A DNA stretch of 61,353 nt, from contig NZ_AOGY02000021.1 in the NCBI RefSeq assembly GCF_000332455.1, positions 1 through 61,353 of the forward strand, written 5' to 3'. A program made the translations under genes and the position numbers. The notes beneath the pieces were generated by a model. The model was not told the origin of the DNA. It worked only from the letters and a program-made list of their open reading frames with translations, and did not search any database. This DNA is from Leptospira vanthielii serovar Holland str. Waz Holland = ATCC 700522 (GTDB taxonomy: Bacteria; Spirochaetota; Leptospiria; Leptospirales; Leptospiraceae). Below are positions 51,845 to 61,257 of the stretch, piece by piece. Every line of letters begins with the position of its first letter. Position 1 is the first letter of the stretch.

Positions 51845-52408
51845 TTATTGCCAACATTTACTTGGATCGTAACAAACGTAAGTTCCTTTGAATCTTTCGC
51901 AAGCTTCTTTAGCATTCTTTAAATCCGTTACTCCATAATAAATGTTCGCAGGAATTAAATATTTATGTTCTCCTTCCGTAGTGTACGCATAAGGAATTAG
52001 ATCATTGATTCCGTCAACACCGTCATAATGACAGGCACTAATTTTGTCGGCGACGGAACATGGTCCATTAAACTTTTCCACAACAATCTGAATTCCAATT
52101 GCATTTCCAATAGTTGTATATGTTTGTTCCATGTTTTTTTCCCATTCAGCTTGTTTTTCTAGGTAAGCAGTTGAGTATTCTCTACAAAAAAGATGCGGTC
52201 CATTTTTTATGCTAAAACGATGGCTGTAGGCAATGTTAAGGCCAAGTTTTTGACCCTCGCTTAAACTATTTGCATACATCTGTTGTAAGCCTAACATTGT
52301 TACCAAATCTTCGTTTGATACCTTGGACTTGGGATCAAAAAGATCACATTGGAATACGGAGAAACCAATGGTTAATAGGGTGAGAAGGGTTTTTAGTTTT
52401 GTTTTCAT
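51845..52408 (-). CDS. Cys-rich lipoprotein paired with the TonB-dependent receptor
   Basis: 187 residues, signal ending SVFQCDLF. The mature part has seven more Cys after the lipidated one (including CREYS, GPCSV, ACHYD, ACERF, YVCYD, KCWQ), so three disulfides plus one are likely. The fold is not recognised. It starts 15 bp after the receptor gene stop and is probably its surface partner, as HmuY- or SusD-like lipoproteins are for other receptors. That role is inferred from gene order only. Confidence 0.65.
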   Translation of the reverse strand: MKTKLKTLLTLLTIGFSVFQCDLFDPKSKVSNEDLVTMLGLQQMYANSLSEGQKLGLNIAYSHRFSIKNGPHLFCREYSTAYLEKQAEWEKNMEQTYTTIGNAIGIQIVVEKFNGPCSVADKISACHYDGVDGINDLIPYAYTTEGEHKYLIPANIYYGVTDLKNAKEACERFKGTYVCYDPSKCWQ

Positions 52409-52423
52409 ATTTGTCTCCAGAGT

Positions 52424-54799
52424 TTAAATTTTATAAGTCAACATAAATCCGTATGTTTTTGGAGCACCGGGTACTGCTTGAAATGTCCCATCGATGTAAG
52501 ATGTGAAGTAATACCGATCGTTGATATTATTCATATAGAGATAAGCAGAGAGGGTGTCTGTTTCGTATCCAATCCTTGAGTTGATTACATAATATGGATC
52601 GCTAGACACCGTGTTATCTGCGGCAAAATACATTTGGCCAACGGCCTGAAACTCAGTTCGAAAAAACATTCCGTATTCGTTTCTGTATTGAAGGTAACTT
52701 ACAATATCGTATTTAGGAATGAAGTGAACCCACTTCCCGTTAAAATCTCGATTGAGAACGGAATCATGAAACTTGTTGAAAATTCCTTCTGTATAACCAG
52801 CCGAGAGACCTAGTTTTACATCCTTATGTGGTTTTAGAAATGTTTCGAGTTCATATCCTCTAATGGTAACGAGTTCTGCATTGAGGTTTATATATTGGGA
52901 AAGGTTAATAGCTCGGACCACATGAAAGTCTTGTGTTTCTGTGTAGAACTGGGTGTATTTTAGTCCAAATTTTCCCTTAAAAAATTCTGATTTGAGCCCG
53001 GCTTCGACGGTATCGTTGATTTCTGGTTTGAATGTGGCTCTGTTTGGAATATTGACTACTGTACTATAACCGGCATTTTTATAACCTCGGCTAAACCCGA
53101 TAAAAAACATTAGATTTTCGATTGGTTTGTAATCAAAAATAAAACGAGAAACATTGTAATTATAACGATTGTTTATTGAATACGGGTCAGACATTACAAA
53201 AGTTTCTCCGAGTGGATTACCTGCACGTGAAATGCCTTCTGCTTGTTCTGTATGTGATAGGCGGCTTTCTTGTCGTTCTAACCTTGCGCCGATTGTAAAC
53301 GTAAATTTCTCGGCAAATGTATAACTATTATGAGTATAAAAACTAATATTGCGGTCTTGTAGTCTTGATAAATTTTTCTCTCTTGTCGGTGCGGTGAGAC
53401 CTGGAAAATCATTTATGACGTAAATTGGGGATCTATGTTCCCTTGCTTGATCTATATTGGTTACTTTGTTCGATGAATAAATTCCTGCTTTAAACTGGAA
53501 GGGATCATGTTTGTCTTTCGATTCGACAAATATATCATTTAGGAATGTTGTTGCCTTTTCTACATAGATGGATCTGTTCTGATCTATTGTTGTAAAATCT
53601 GAATCTGCGGTAATGGGGTCAATGTCCATCTTACGAATCGCAGATGCTGTTTTGAGATTTGCATGAGGTAGTTTTGTAGTCGTTGCTAGAGAGTAGGTAT
53701 TTCCTGTAACATTACTTTTCCCCTCATAATCCCAATAGACTTTTCTGTCTCCATTGACTCTGTTCGTATATGTTCCATATAACTTGTAACAGTTGGAAGG
53801 CATCGCGACGCAACCTTGTAATAATGCTTTTTCTCTTTCCGACTTGGCACCTAAGTAGTTTACTAAGTTGAGTGAACCATCGTCGAAACTTTCGGCACTG
53901 ACTTGTAAGTCTGCCTCAAAAATTTCGTTGGGAGTGAAGAACAAACGAAAACGTCCAGCTTTTCCTTTTCTACCATCGGGATGAGTTTTATAGATTTCTA
54001 CGGGAGCTTCATAAGGTCGATTGGTTGGGTAATAAAACCCTGTTACGTTGGATAGGTATCCTTCGCGTTCTGTGGTTTTACCTGCGATTCCAAAAAATAA
54101 TTTATCTTTAATGATTGGTGCATTGTAATAAGCAGATGTTTCTTGTTTTTTATAATTTCCGGCATCAAAAGTAATTTTCCCTTCTGCAACATTGGTTGGT
54201 TTTTTTGTTCGAATTTCAACAACACCTCCTTGAAAGTTTTTTCCAAACAAGGTAGCTTGGCTACCACGGTATACTTCGATATTCTCAATACCATATAACT
54301 CCGTGTTAAGCGCCACATTATCGTTTAGAGGAATTCCATCTAAAATCAAACCCACAGCCGGTTCACTGAAGGCAATACTTCGCATCCCACGTATGTTGAA
54401 ATAAGTAAAATTACGCGATCCCGAATCAATGATGGAGAAATTGGGAACTTGTTTATCTATATCGTTGGTTCGATTGATACCAGCATCTTGAATGTCTTGT
54501 TCATTCAAACGGCTGATGCTATTCGGAGTCCGAAGGATCTCCCGGTCTCTCGGATCTTTTTTACCTGTAACACGAATCCCTTGCTCTGCGGGTTTGGCCC
54601 CTGCACTCGGACTTGTCTCCATTCCTTCTATTTGGGGCTCTGGTTTTTTCTCTGTGCTTTGGGCGAGAAGGGGGAAGGAAAAGAGACAAAAAATAAAAAA
54701 CAAAGTCTGAATTTTGATGAATAGAACCTGCAATAAGGGGGAGGTGAGTGAATTGGGTGGGGGCTCTATATGAGAACAATTCTCAAAATGGATACTCAT
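52424..54799 (-). CDS. TonB-dependent outer-membrane receptor
   Basis: 791 residues from ATG 54799, chosen because GGAGG lies nine bases upstream. The signal-like helix (IQTLFFIFCLFSFPLLAQS) then begins only near residue 25, unusually late, and the Fur-like box at 54771-54785 falls inside this N-terminal segment, so a later non-ATG start (TTG at 54733) is a real alternative. Then come a plug (IPNSISRLNEQDIQDAG is preceded by RTPNS; FNIRGM; LDGIPLNDNV; IEVYRGSQATLFGKN; GGVVEIRTKKP) and a 22-strand barrel ending in an aromatic residue plus KI. It should import a ferric siderophore or similar; ligand not readable. Confidence 0.88.
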   Translation of the reverse strand: MSIHFENCSHIEPPPNSLTSPLLQVLFIKIQTLFFIFCLFSFPLLAQSTEKKPEPQIEGMETSPSAGAKPAEQGIRVTGKKDPRDREILRTPNSISRLNEQDIQDAGINRTNDIDKQVPNFSIIDSGSRNFTYFNIRGMRSIAFSEPAVGLILDGIPLNDNVALNTELYGIENIEVYRGSQATLFGKNFQGGVVEIRTKKPTNVAEGKITFDAGNYKKQETSAYYNAPIIKDKLFFGIAGKTTEREGYLSNVTGFYYPTNRPYEAPVEIYKTHPDGRKGKAGRFRLFFTPNEIFEADLQVSAESFDDGSLNLVNYLGAKSEREKALLQGCVAMPSNCYKLYGTYTNRVNGDRKVYWDYEGKSNVTGNTYSLATTTKLPHANLKTASAIRKMDIDPITADSDFTTIDQNRSIYVEKATTFLNDIFVESKDKHDPFQFKAGIYSSNKVTNIDQAREHRSPIYVINDFPGLTAPTREKNLSRLQDRNISFYTHNSYTFAEKFTFTIGARLERQESRLSHTEQAEGISRAGNPLGETFVMSDPYSINNRYNYNVSRFIFDYKPIENLMFFIGFSRGYKNAGYSTVVNIPNRATFKPEINDTVEAGLKSEFFKGKFGLKYTQFYTETQDFHVVRAINLSQYINLNAELVTIRGYELETFLKPHKDVKLGLSAGYTEGIFNKFHDSVLNRDFNGKWVHFIPKYDIVSYLQYRNEYGMFFRTEFQAVGQMYFAADNTVSSDPYYVINSRIGYETDTLSAYLYMNNINDRYYFTSYIDGTFQAVPGAPKTYGFMLTYKI
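54771..54785. promoter_or_regulatory. Fur-box-like palindrome at the receptor start
   Basis: TGAGAAC-A-ATTCTCA, 14 of 15 positions matching the 7-1-7 Fur pattern TGAGAAT-n-ATTCTCA. It lies 14 bases inside the receptor frame if ATG 54799 is used, or about 40 bp upstream if the TTG start is used. Confidence 0.65.
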
Positions 54800-54842
54800 A
54801 CGGCCATTCCTCCGCATGCGTGCTTTTATGTCGAGAATTTAA

Positions 54843-54857
54843 TGAGAGTAGGACTCA
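54843..54857. promoter_or_regulatory. Degenerate Fur-like half-palindrome and TATAAT between receptor and DoxX genes
   Basis: TGAGAGT-A-GGACTCA keeps one good half-site only. TATAAT follows at about 54864-54869 and would suit a promoter for the rightward DoxX gene at 54933. A weak but positionally sensible site. Confidence 0.35.
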
Positions 54858-54932
54858 AAATCATATAATGGGGCTTCCTTAGTAATCGAACTTGGTTTGG
54901 GCCATCAAAACAAATTTTTAGTCTAAGGTTTC

Positions 54933-55364
54933 ATGAATCAAACAAACACAACGGATAGAAATGTCTTTCAAACCACACTGCGAATCCTCCTTGGAGCTTT
55001 TTTGGCTTTCGCCGGAACCGGCCACCTAACATGGCATAGGACAGAGTTTTTGGCCCAAGTACCAACTTGGTTACCAATAGACGCTGATTTGGTTGTGTTA
55101 TTATCGGGGGTGGTGGAAATCAGTTTGGGTTTGTCTTTGATTTTTCTGCGCAACAAACAAGCGCAAGTTGGTTGGGTTGTTGCATTGTTTTTTGTAATGA
55201 TTTTTCCTGGAAACGTATCCCAATATATAAATGGGATCAGTGCTTTTGGTTTAGATACCGATAGAGCACGTTTGATACGTTTGTTCTTTCAGCCAGTGCT
55301 TGTCCTCTGGGCCATTTGGAGTTGTGGTTCTTGGCAGGACTTTCTAACAAAGCGTAAAAACTAA
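54933..55364 (+). CDS. DoxX-family membrane protein
   Basis: 143 residues with four membrane helices (ILLGAFLAFAGTGHL, LVVLLSGVVEISLGLSLIFL, VGWVVALFFVMIFPGNVSQY, LFFQPVLVLWAIW). GTGHLTWHRTEFLAQVPTWLP and FPGNVSQY are typical of the DoxX/YphA-like group. These are small membrane proteins of uncertain function, sometimes linked to thiol or sulfur stress. Divergent from the TonB receptor gene and possibly sharing its iron control. Confidence 0.75.
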   Translation: MNQTNTTDRNVFQTTLRILLGAFLAFAGTGHLTWHRTEFLAQVPTWLPIDADLVVLLSGVVEISLGLSLIFLRNKQAQVGWVVALFFVMIFPGNVSQYINGISAFGLDTDRARLIRLFFQPVLVLWAIWSCGSWQDFLTKRKN

Positions 55365-55433
55365 ATAACAATTTTCAGATATTTTTTCTTAGAAATCATA
55401 TTCTTTGATTAGAATCGGTAGGTCGTGTTGTGA

Positions 55434-55844
55434 TTAAAAATAATTTCTATGTTCGATGATTAGGCAACGATTAGAAACAACACGAAGCCCTGCCGCTTCC
55501 GCTTTTTTCTCTGCTTCTGGATGGGAAATTCCCAATTGGAGCCATACCACTTCGGTCCCACCCAAACTTAAAATTTCGTCTATAACTTCGGGAATTTTGT
55601 CGGAACTTCGAAACACATCAATGAATTTCCTATCTTCCTTGGGAACTTCTTTTAAGGTTTTATAGATAGTAAATTCACCTACAGTATGTTCTTTGGGATA
55701 GGTTCCGACCACCTCCCATCCTTTGTCTCGGATGTATGCGGGTACATAATGGCTTGGTTTGGATGGATCATTACTTAATCCGTAAACAGTTATCTTTTTA
55801 TAAGAGTCAAGGAGGGTTTTAATTTCGGAATCTGCTACATTCAT
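55434..55844 (-). CDS. CoA-binding-domain protein (YccU-like)
   Basis: 136 residues forming one CoA_binding_2 Rossmann domain: KITVYGLSNDPSKPSHYVP, the GWEVVGTYPK strand, VDVFRSSDKIPEVI, VVWLQLGI and the closing RCLIIEHR. Members bind CoA or related ligands; physiological role unclear. It faces the DoxX gene tail-to-tail. Confidence 0.85.
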   Translation of the reverse strand: MNVADSEIKTLLDSYKKITVYGLSNDPSKPSHYVPAYIRDKGWEVVGTYPKEHTVGEFTIYKTLKEVPKEDRKFIDVFRSSDKIPEVIDEILSLGGTEVVWLQLGISHPEAEKKAEAAGLRVVSNRCLIIEHRNYF

Positions 55845-55989
55845 AGAAATAGTATAAAGGATGGATTGGAAATTGCAAGTGGGGAATTTATATATATCCC
55901 TAATATTTTTGTAATTTGATTAAAAAATAAGTTTAACAAGAATCAGTTGACTTCGATTGGATTAAATAAAAAATTCTCACAGAGGTTAG

Positions 55990-56505
55990 TTGATGAATCA
56001 TTTTGTTCTGAAAATTTTTGTTTTTTCTTTATTTCCCTTGATTGGCTTTTTGGGTTGTGATTTAACTTCTGGTAAAGAAGATGCGAAATTTACTCCTGCT
56101 GAATTAATTACTTTGGTTGTTGCATCAAACCCAGGTAATTCTTCCAGTCCCCCATCTAGTTTAAGTTATACTGGTTCGCCATATGTTTTTTTTAGGAATA
56201 CTGCAATTTCTGCAAAAGTTCCATCCGTGACTGGAAAAGTTGAGTCCTGTAAGTCTAACCTAACTTTCCCAGTTGGAATTAACTTAGGAAACACTTGCAC
56301 CATTTCTGGAACTCCGACTGCAAACCAGGCTGCAACCAACTATATTATTACTGCTGAGAATAGTTTCGGGTCAACCTCAGCAACTATTTCTATACAAGTG
56401 AAAGATGCAACTTGTGGTAATGGTGTTATCGAAGGAAATGAAGTCTGTGACGATAATAATACGATAAATGGTGATGGATGTAATAATGCTTGTAGTGGTG
56501 CATAG
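55990..56505 (+). CDS. Lipoprotein with putative-Ig and DUF4215 Cys-rich repeat
   Basis: 171 residues. Signal ends LIGFLGCDL. Residues about 55-135 look like a putative-Ig (He_PIG) domain (FPVGINLGNTCTISGTPT, NYIITAENSFGSTSA). The last 30 residues are one DUF4215 Cys-rich repeat: CGNGVIEGNEVCDDNNT followed by GDGCNNAC. Surface location and ligand binding are likely but unproven. Confidence 0.7.
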   Translation: MMNHFVLKIFVFSLFPLIGFLGCDLTSGKEDAKFTPAELITLVVASNPGNSSSPPSSLSYTGSPYVFFRNTAISAKVPSVTGKVESCKSNLTFPVGINLGNTCTISGTPTANQAATNYIITAENSFGSTSATISIQVKDATCGNGVIEGNEVCDDNNTINGDGCNNACSGA

Positions 56506-56882
56506 TCGTTTGGTATGATATACCTAAACTTTGTGGCGGATTGATTTTAAAAACAAACTTTCGATTGCTACCTTTTTTGTTGCGGTCATTCGTAATGAGG
56601 TTGGGGCAGAATCGACTTAAGTTGTCAATTCGTCATTTCCCGCTGTTTACTACTATGACATTTAAATCATTGGGGTTTACGGGATTCGACGGAACTCATT
56701 AGACGTTATCGAATCTAATTCTATTACAAGAAAAAATAGAAGAAGCTATAATAAGAATCAACGAAGAACGAAAGCGAATTGAATCTGTTCTTGATTGAAG
56801 TTTCGAAATTCTTTTTGTTTTTTGTATATATATTTCCTGAAAGCAGGAGAGGAGAAAGATTGGCCTAGGTTACAATTTAATT
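56506..56882. other. 377-bp intergenic region with a helical ORF remnant
   Basis: Between about 56720 and 56800 one frame reads LLQEKIEEAIIRINEERKRI and ends at a stop, a clean coiled-coil helix with no start codon before an upstream TAG. It may be the tail of a decayed gene. The rest shows nothing recognisable; the 3' part carries an AGGAGAGGAG run before the next gene. Confidence 0.35.
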
Positions 56883-57428
56883 ATGAATACGCTTGAAAAA
56901 AAATTCAACGAAATGTGCGGTAAAAAGAACAATTCTACGCAAGATTCGTTCGCACTCTTTGATGCACTAGAAACTGTCTCTATCGAAGATACAATCGGTC
57001 AGTGGCATGGATCTGGATTTCACACTTCACATACGATGGATGGTGCTTTGGAAACATTCAATTGGTATGGAAAAGAATTTGTGGATGCAGATAACGTTCA
57101 TCCATTGGTTTTTAAATCTTTTGGGAAATCTTTATTTAAAGTAAATCCTTCCCTAATGCCTGTTCGGTTAGCAACATTGATTCCTTCTACTAATTTATGG
57201 CCTTTACGATATGTATTTTTGTTAGTTCGATTTTTATTTCAGACTTCGAAATCAAAAGCTCGTGTCAGACGGATAGAGTTTCGTGGACAACTTACTGCTG
57301 CAATGATTTATGATAATCTTCCCATCCATGACATTTTTAAAAAAGTAAATCAAGATACTCTCTTTGGATGTATGGATTATAAAGGGATGAAACAACCTTT
57401 CTTTTTTGTTTTGGAAAGGGATAAATAA
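56883..57428 (+). CDS. GXWXG / DUF4334 protein
   Basis: 181 residues in the two-domain DUF4334 layout. N-terminal GXWXG motif is GQWHGSGFHT, then FNWYGKEF and VHPLVF; the C-terminal domain has RRIEFRGQLTAAMIYDNLPIHDIFKKV, GCMDYKG and FFVLERD. The family is widespread and uncharacterised. Cytoplasmic, monocistronic. Confidence 0.85.
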   Translation: MNTLEKKFNEMCGKKNNSTQDSFALFDALETVSIEDTIGQWHGSGFHTSHTMDGALETFNWYGKEFVDADNVHPLVFKSFGKSLFKVNPSLMPVRLATLIPSTNLWPLRYVFLLVRFLFQTSKSKARVRRIEFRGQLTAAMIYDNLPIHDIFKKVNQDTLFGCMDYKGMKQPFFFVLERDK

Positions 57429-57499
57429 GGATATAAGACATTACAGACCATTGTGATTTAGAAGAAATCAATGATCTGTAAGTTTTGTCGGATACGATT

Positions 57500-59215
57500 T
57501 TAGTCGTTTAACCATGCAATTCCAGACTCTAAACTAGGAACCGATTTTAGTTCTACATTCCCAGTTTTTAGTGTTTGGTCATCTATTGAGATGGCAGCTA
57601 ATGCTGAGTTGGGAACTACCACTGCCATCTTTCTTAAGCTGGAATTGCTTGCTTTAGGAAACCAATTGACGTTCACCCATTCCTGCGCAGATCGTGTGAC
57701 AAGACCCATTCTTCTGGTATCAGCTAGCCACTTACGTATGTTATACTTATTTATAATGTTTAGAGCTTCCGTTAGTATTTCTGTATATTTCTCTTCACTG
57801 AAGTGGGGTGTCCATACTACTTCTAATAAATCTTTTTCTTTAATATAATAGATGTTTCCGATTTCGGATCGAAATTGGAGTTTATGGGTGGTTTCGTCCC
57901 GGTCTGAAATAGAAGATTCATCAGATACAATATTAGTTTTGAAAAGATCAACCATAGAAATAAGTTTGTCTGCTGTACTTGCAATTGCGGTGATTTTCTC
58001 TGCGAATAAATCACTACTTTCTGAATTACTGAAGGAGGATTGGCTGATCGATGACACTGATGCCATCACTTCGTTTGTTGCAGTTTTATGTTCTGTCACT
58101 GCATCTTTGATTTCTTCAGATCTTTCTTTTACAAAAATTGCTTCTTTTAAAAGTTTTGTTTTTAATTCTTTTTGCGTATTTACAGCGGAGTGAACCTCCG
58201 AAATTTTCCCCGAAATGGAATCAATGTTTCCAATGATTTCTTGAATCTCCATTGTTGTTTTTTCGATACGTTCTCGACCTAAAGAAACATCATTTTGATT
58301 TTTCTTCATTAAAGAATCAATCCCTTTGACTGCACCCGCAGTTCTTTCTGCAAGTTTAGAAACTTCTTCGGCAACAACAGCAAATCCTCTTCCTGCGTCT
58401 CCGGCTCTTGCTGCTTCGATGGATGCATTGAGAGCAAGCATGTTGACTTGTTCACTGATTTTTGCAATGACATCTACAGTTTTAGAAATCTCAAGGGAAC
58501 TATGCGATAGATTATCCATTGCTTCGTTCATCGTACGCAGTGTATTTTTTCCGGCTTCTGCTCGATCAATGATATTCTTTATGGAATCAAGAGTTCCTTC
58601 TACATACTCACTGGTTCTATCGATAGCCATTGAAAGGTTATCCACTTCTGAAGTTAAGTTATTCATACTCTGAGAATTGTTTTCTGCAATGTTGGAGATG
58701 GATACAGCTACTCCTGAAATTTCTTCTATGGACGCTGAAACTTCTTCGGTTGCCGCAGATTGTGATTGGAGATTACTTGAAAAGTCAAGAGTCACTAGTT
58801 TCATTTTTTGTGAATCAGAGGAAAGGGTATCAGCAGAGGTTTTGATATGTTGGATGAGTTCTCCTTGAGCTTGTAACATTCTATGAAAGCTCAAATAGAA
58901 TTCGGATAATAAATCATTTTCTTTGTAAGGAAGTCGAACTTGTAAATTTCCGAGGCCCACTTCTTTAAAAGCGACTTCCAATTTTCCAAAAATTTTGCTG
59001 AACCAATGACTCAAGACCAAACCAAAGATAAAAACCAAAGTGACGAGGATAGTGATTTCAAAACCGATTGTCAATGTTAGGTTTTCCGGTAGTGAATTTT
59101 GCATTTTTAATATCATGGTCATGCTGAAAAACAACAAAGATCCAAACGTCAAAAAGGAAAGGAGAAAATATAATCTAAGTTTTGAATGCATAAGTTTTCT
59201 CATTCCAGTTTTCAT
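57500..59215 (-). CDS. Methyl-accepting chemotaxis protein with a C-terminal SpoIIAA/STAS-like domain
   Basis: 571 residues. Two membrane helices (about 13-36 and 44-66) joined by a very short outer loop, then a HAMP domain (about 66-118), a coiled coil, and the signalling tip [21 protein letters not shown]...GFAVVAEEVSKLAERT near residues 250-295. After the helical stalk, residues about 445-571 form an extra globular domain homologous to the separate 130-residue protein at 13571-13963 (KWLADTRRMG, WVNVNWFPKA, VVPNSALAAIS). Receptors rarely end in such a domain. It is probably an input or adaptor module, as the protein has no periplasmic sensor. Confidence 0.88.
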   Translation of the reverse strand: MKTGMRKLMHSKLRLYFLLSFLTFGSLLFFSMTMILKMQNSLPENLTLTIGFEITILVTLVFIFGLVLSHWFSKIFGKLEVAFKEVGLGNLQVRLPYKENDLLSEFYLSFHRMLQAQGELIQHIKTSADTLSSDSQKMKLVTLDFSSNLQSQSAATEEVSASIEEISGVAVSISNIAENNSQSMNNLTSEVDNLSMAIDRTSEYVEGTLDSIKNIIDRAEAGKNTLRTMNEAMDNLSHSSLEISKTVDVIAKISEQVNMLALNASIEAARAGDAGRGFAVVAEEVSKLAERTAGAVKGIDSLMKKNQNDVSLGRERIEKTTMEIQEIIGNIDSISGKISEVHSAVNTQKELKTKLLKEAIFVKERSEEIKDAVTEHKTATNEVMASVSSISQSSFSNSESSDLFAEKITAIASTADKLISMVDLFKTNIVSDESSISDRDETTHKLQFRSEIGNIYYIKEKDLLEVVWTPHFSEEKYTEILTEALNIINKYNIRKWLADTRRMGLVTRSAQEWVNVNWFPKASNSSLRKMAVVVPNSALAAISIDDQTLKTGNVELKSVPSLESGIAWLND

Positions 59216-59289
59216 AATAACAAACGAGATGCTAGTCTAAAAACGACGGAGGTGAATTTTTGATTTTTGTACGTGACATAATGGCAAAA

Positions 59290-60191
59290 TTAATCGATTG
59301 GAAATTCTATTTGTGTCGCTACAAATCTTTTGGTCGTTCTTCCAAATTTTTTTTCGATCTCTACCAGCGTATGTACTAATTGATCGAAAGCTTTTTTTTG
59401 TTTTGGTATTTCTATCTGCGAATGAATTTGTATTTTCTCTCCTTCCTCCATTTCAGAAACGAACTTAATTCCTGATTTTGTGAGGACGGGCCGATTCCCA
59501 TTTGTGATGGCTACGGTTTTTGATCTGTATGTACGAGAATAGGCATCGGCTACTAAAGCCAAAGATATTTCATCCATTCCTTCATACATAGAAATTCCAA
59601 TCCTTTCATAGTTCCAAAAGAAAATAAGGTTCTTTGCTGCCGTTATATACTGTTGCCAATCCAAATAAAATCCTTCACTATTGTGATGTGCATCCCAATG
59701 GGTAACTCCGAGTTCTGTTGCCATTTCCTTTGCTTTTTTTGTTCCTGCTATGGATTCGACTAAAGCTAAAGAGACTGGAATGGAAGCTGTGACCCCTGTG
59801 GTTGTAATGATATTCTTATCTTGAACGTATCTTTTGTTTCTGATCCAGATCGTATCTGAAAAAACATTAGATAGTTTTTCTTTTGAATACCAATGCCCGG
59901 TAGCATGTTTATTCTTTAATAACCCAGCATAACCCAATGTCCAAACTCCATCACAAATTCCGACAATGGTAGCTCCACGTTCATATTGGTTTTGAATCCA
60001 ATGAATGATAGTTTTGTTTTCAGCATTGTGTATAGCGGGAACGATCACTAGATCAGATCCCTCTGGGTGAAGGTTATCAAAGTCGTCAAGGGATGTATTG
60101 ATTTCAATGGAGAGGGCAGGGAACATATCTAATTTACCTTTGTTTTCTGCTACAGCGTAAACCTCAGCAATATCCGAACGTTTTAAAATTC
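59290..60191 (-). pseudogene. DJ-1/PfpI (GlxA-like) protein, 5' end removed by IS30
   Basis: The frame is open right up to the IS end (it reads RILKRSDIAEVYAVAENKG before the first ATG at 60126) and has lost the N-terminal strand of the DJ-1 fold, perhaps 30-40 residues. What remains contains SDLVIVPAIHN, the nucleophile elbow GICDGVWTLGYAGLL and TGHW, then a C-terminal part (YEGMDEISLALVADAYSRTY onwards) resembling the start of a second DJ-1-like unit, without an AraC DNA-binding domain. Translation from ATG 60126 would give 278 residues lacking a core strand; probably non-functional. Confidence 0.8.
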
Positions 60192-61257
60192 GATAGATTC
60201 TAAAGTTTAACGCAACACTTCCTTTATTTTTTCCGCGGGAGTTTTCCAGCCAAGCGTTTTTCTTGGACGCTCATTTAAAAGCTTTTGGACTCTTTTCAGT
60301 TCTTTTCTTGATATATCATTAAAGTCAGTTTTTTTAGGAAAGAAATCTCTTATTAGCATATTCGTATTTTCACAAGTCCCCCTTTCCCAAGGACTTCCCG
60401 GATGACAAAAATATACTTTCATTTGAGTATCTTTTGTAAATAGCTTATGGTTACTCATTTCTTTACCTTGATCATAAGTTATCGAAAGTCTAAGCTCTGT
60501 TGGCATTTTTTTTAGTTCCTTGGCAAAACTTTTTCTGACGGTCTCAGCATCTGTGCTTGTTAAAGGAACCAGTATAACATTTCTAGTAGTTCTCTCTACA
60601 ATTGTACCAATTGCACTTTTGTGATTCTTTCCAATTATCAAATCACCTTCCCAATGTCCTGGAATTGATCTTTTTTCAACTGATTTTGGTCGTTCTTCAA
60701 TGCTTATCATGTCTGGTATTTTACCTCTATTATCAGTATTTTTCGACTTTTTGTAGGGTTTCATCTTTCGGCGTAGATAGCTTTGCAATTCCTTTTTTAG
60801 TTCGCCTCTCGGTAAAAGATAGATATAAGTATAAATAGTTTGATGGGAAACTGATTCTGTAATTCCGCTTGGCAGATTTTCTTTTAAAGACATCTCTATT
60901 TGCTCTGGTGACCATTTAAGTTCTAATTTAGATTTTATAAATTTTCGTAAATTTGGATGTTTTTGCAACTTTATTTTACCTAGAATTTCTGGAACTTTCA
61001 TTCTTCTGTGAAATGATTTGAGCATTTGATACTGAATAATTAATGAAAGAATTTACTTGAATAACCTTTAGATAATTCTCTGGAAATGCTTGAAGGACTT
61101 CGATTCAGTATCTTAGCTATACTTCTAATACTTTCCTCTTTAAATCGCATCTCAGCAATTACTTCCCTTTCTTTCAAATTAATTCTTGTATAATGATTCA
61201 TTTATTAACACCTTATTCATTAGATTATCGGTGTTGCGTTAAAAATTTGATTCTACC
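60192..61257 (-). mobile_element. IS30-family insertion sequence, right copy (defective)
   Basis: 1066 bp, inverted relative to the left copy and carrying the same 27-bp imperfect terminal repeats (GATAGATTC at 60192-60200; complement of GGTAGAATC at 61249-61257). It differs from the left element by two inserted bases and two substitutions. The bases outside are ATTC on the inner side and TTTG on the outer side, so no target duplication is evident. Confidence 0.9.
60207..61201 (-). pseudogene. IS30-family transposase, double frameshift
   Basis: The start region (61201 leftwards) encodes the same helix-turn-helix as the left copy, but an extra base near 61055 shifts the frame and brings a stop within a few codons. 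A second extra base near 60981 does not restore it. The remaining 272-residue frame (60207-61025) keeps the whole DDE catalytic core, including GHWEGDLIIG where the left copy has a stop. Neither copy can make a full transposase. Confidence 0.9.

Noticed and set aside
56720..56800. Independent small coding gene for a coiled-coil peptide
   Set aside because: No start codon between the upstream in-frame TAG and the helix; more likely a gene remnant.
58326..58673. Ala/Ser-rich antisense frames inside both chemoreceptors and the hybrid kinase
   Set aside because: Mirror frames of coiled-coil and signalling-tip sequence; the sense strand is unambiguous.
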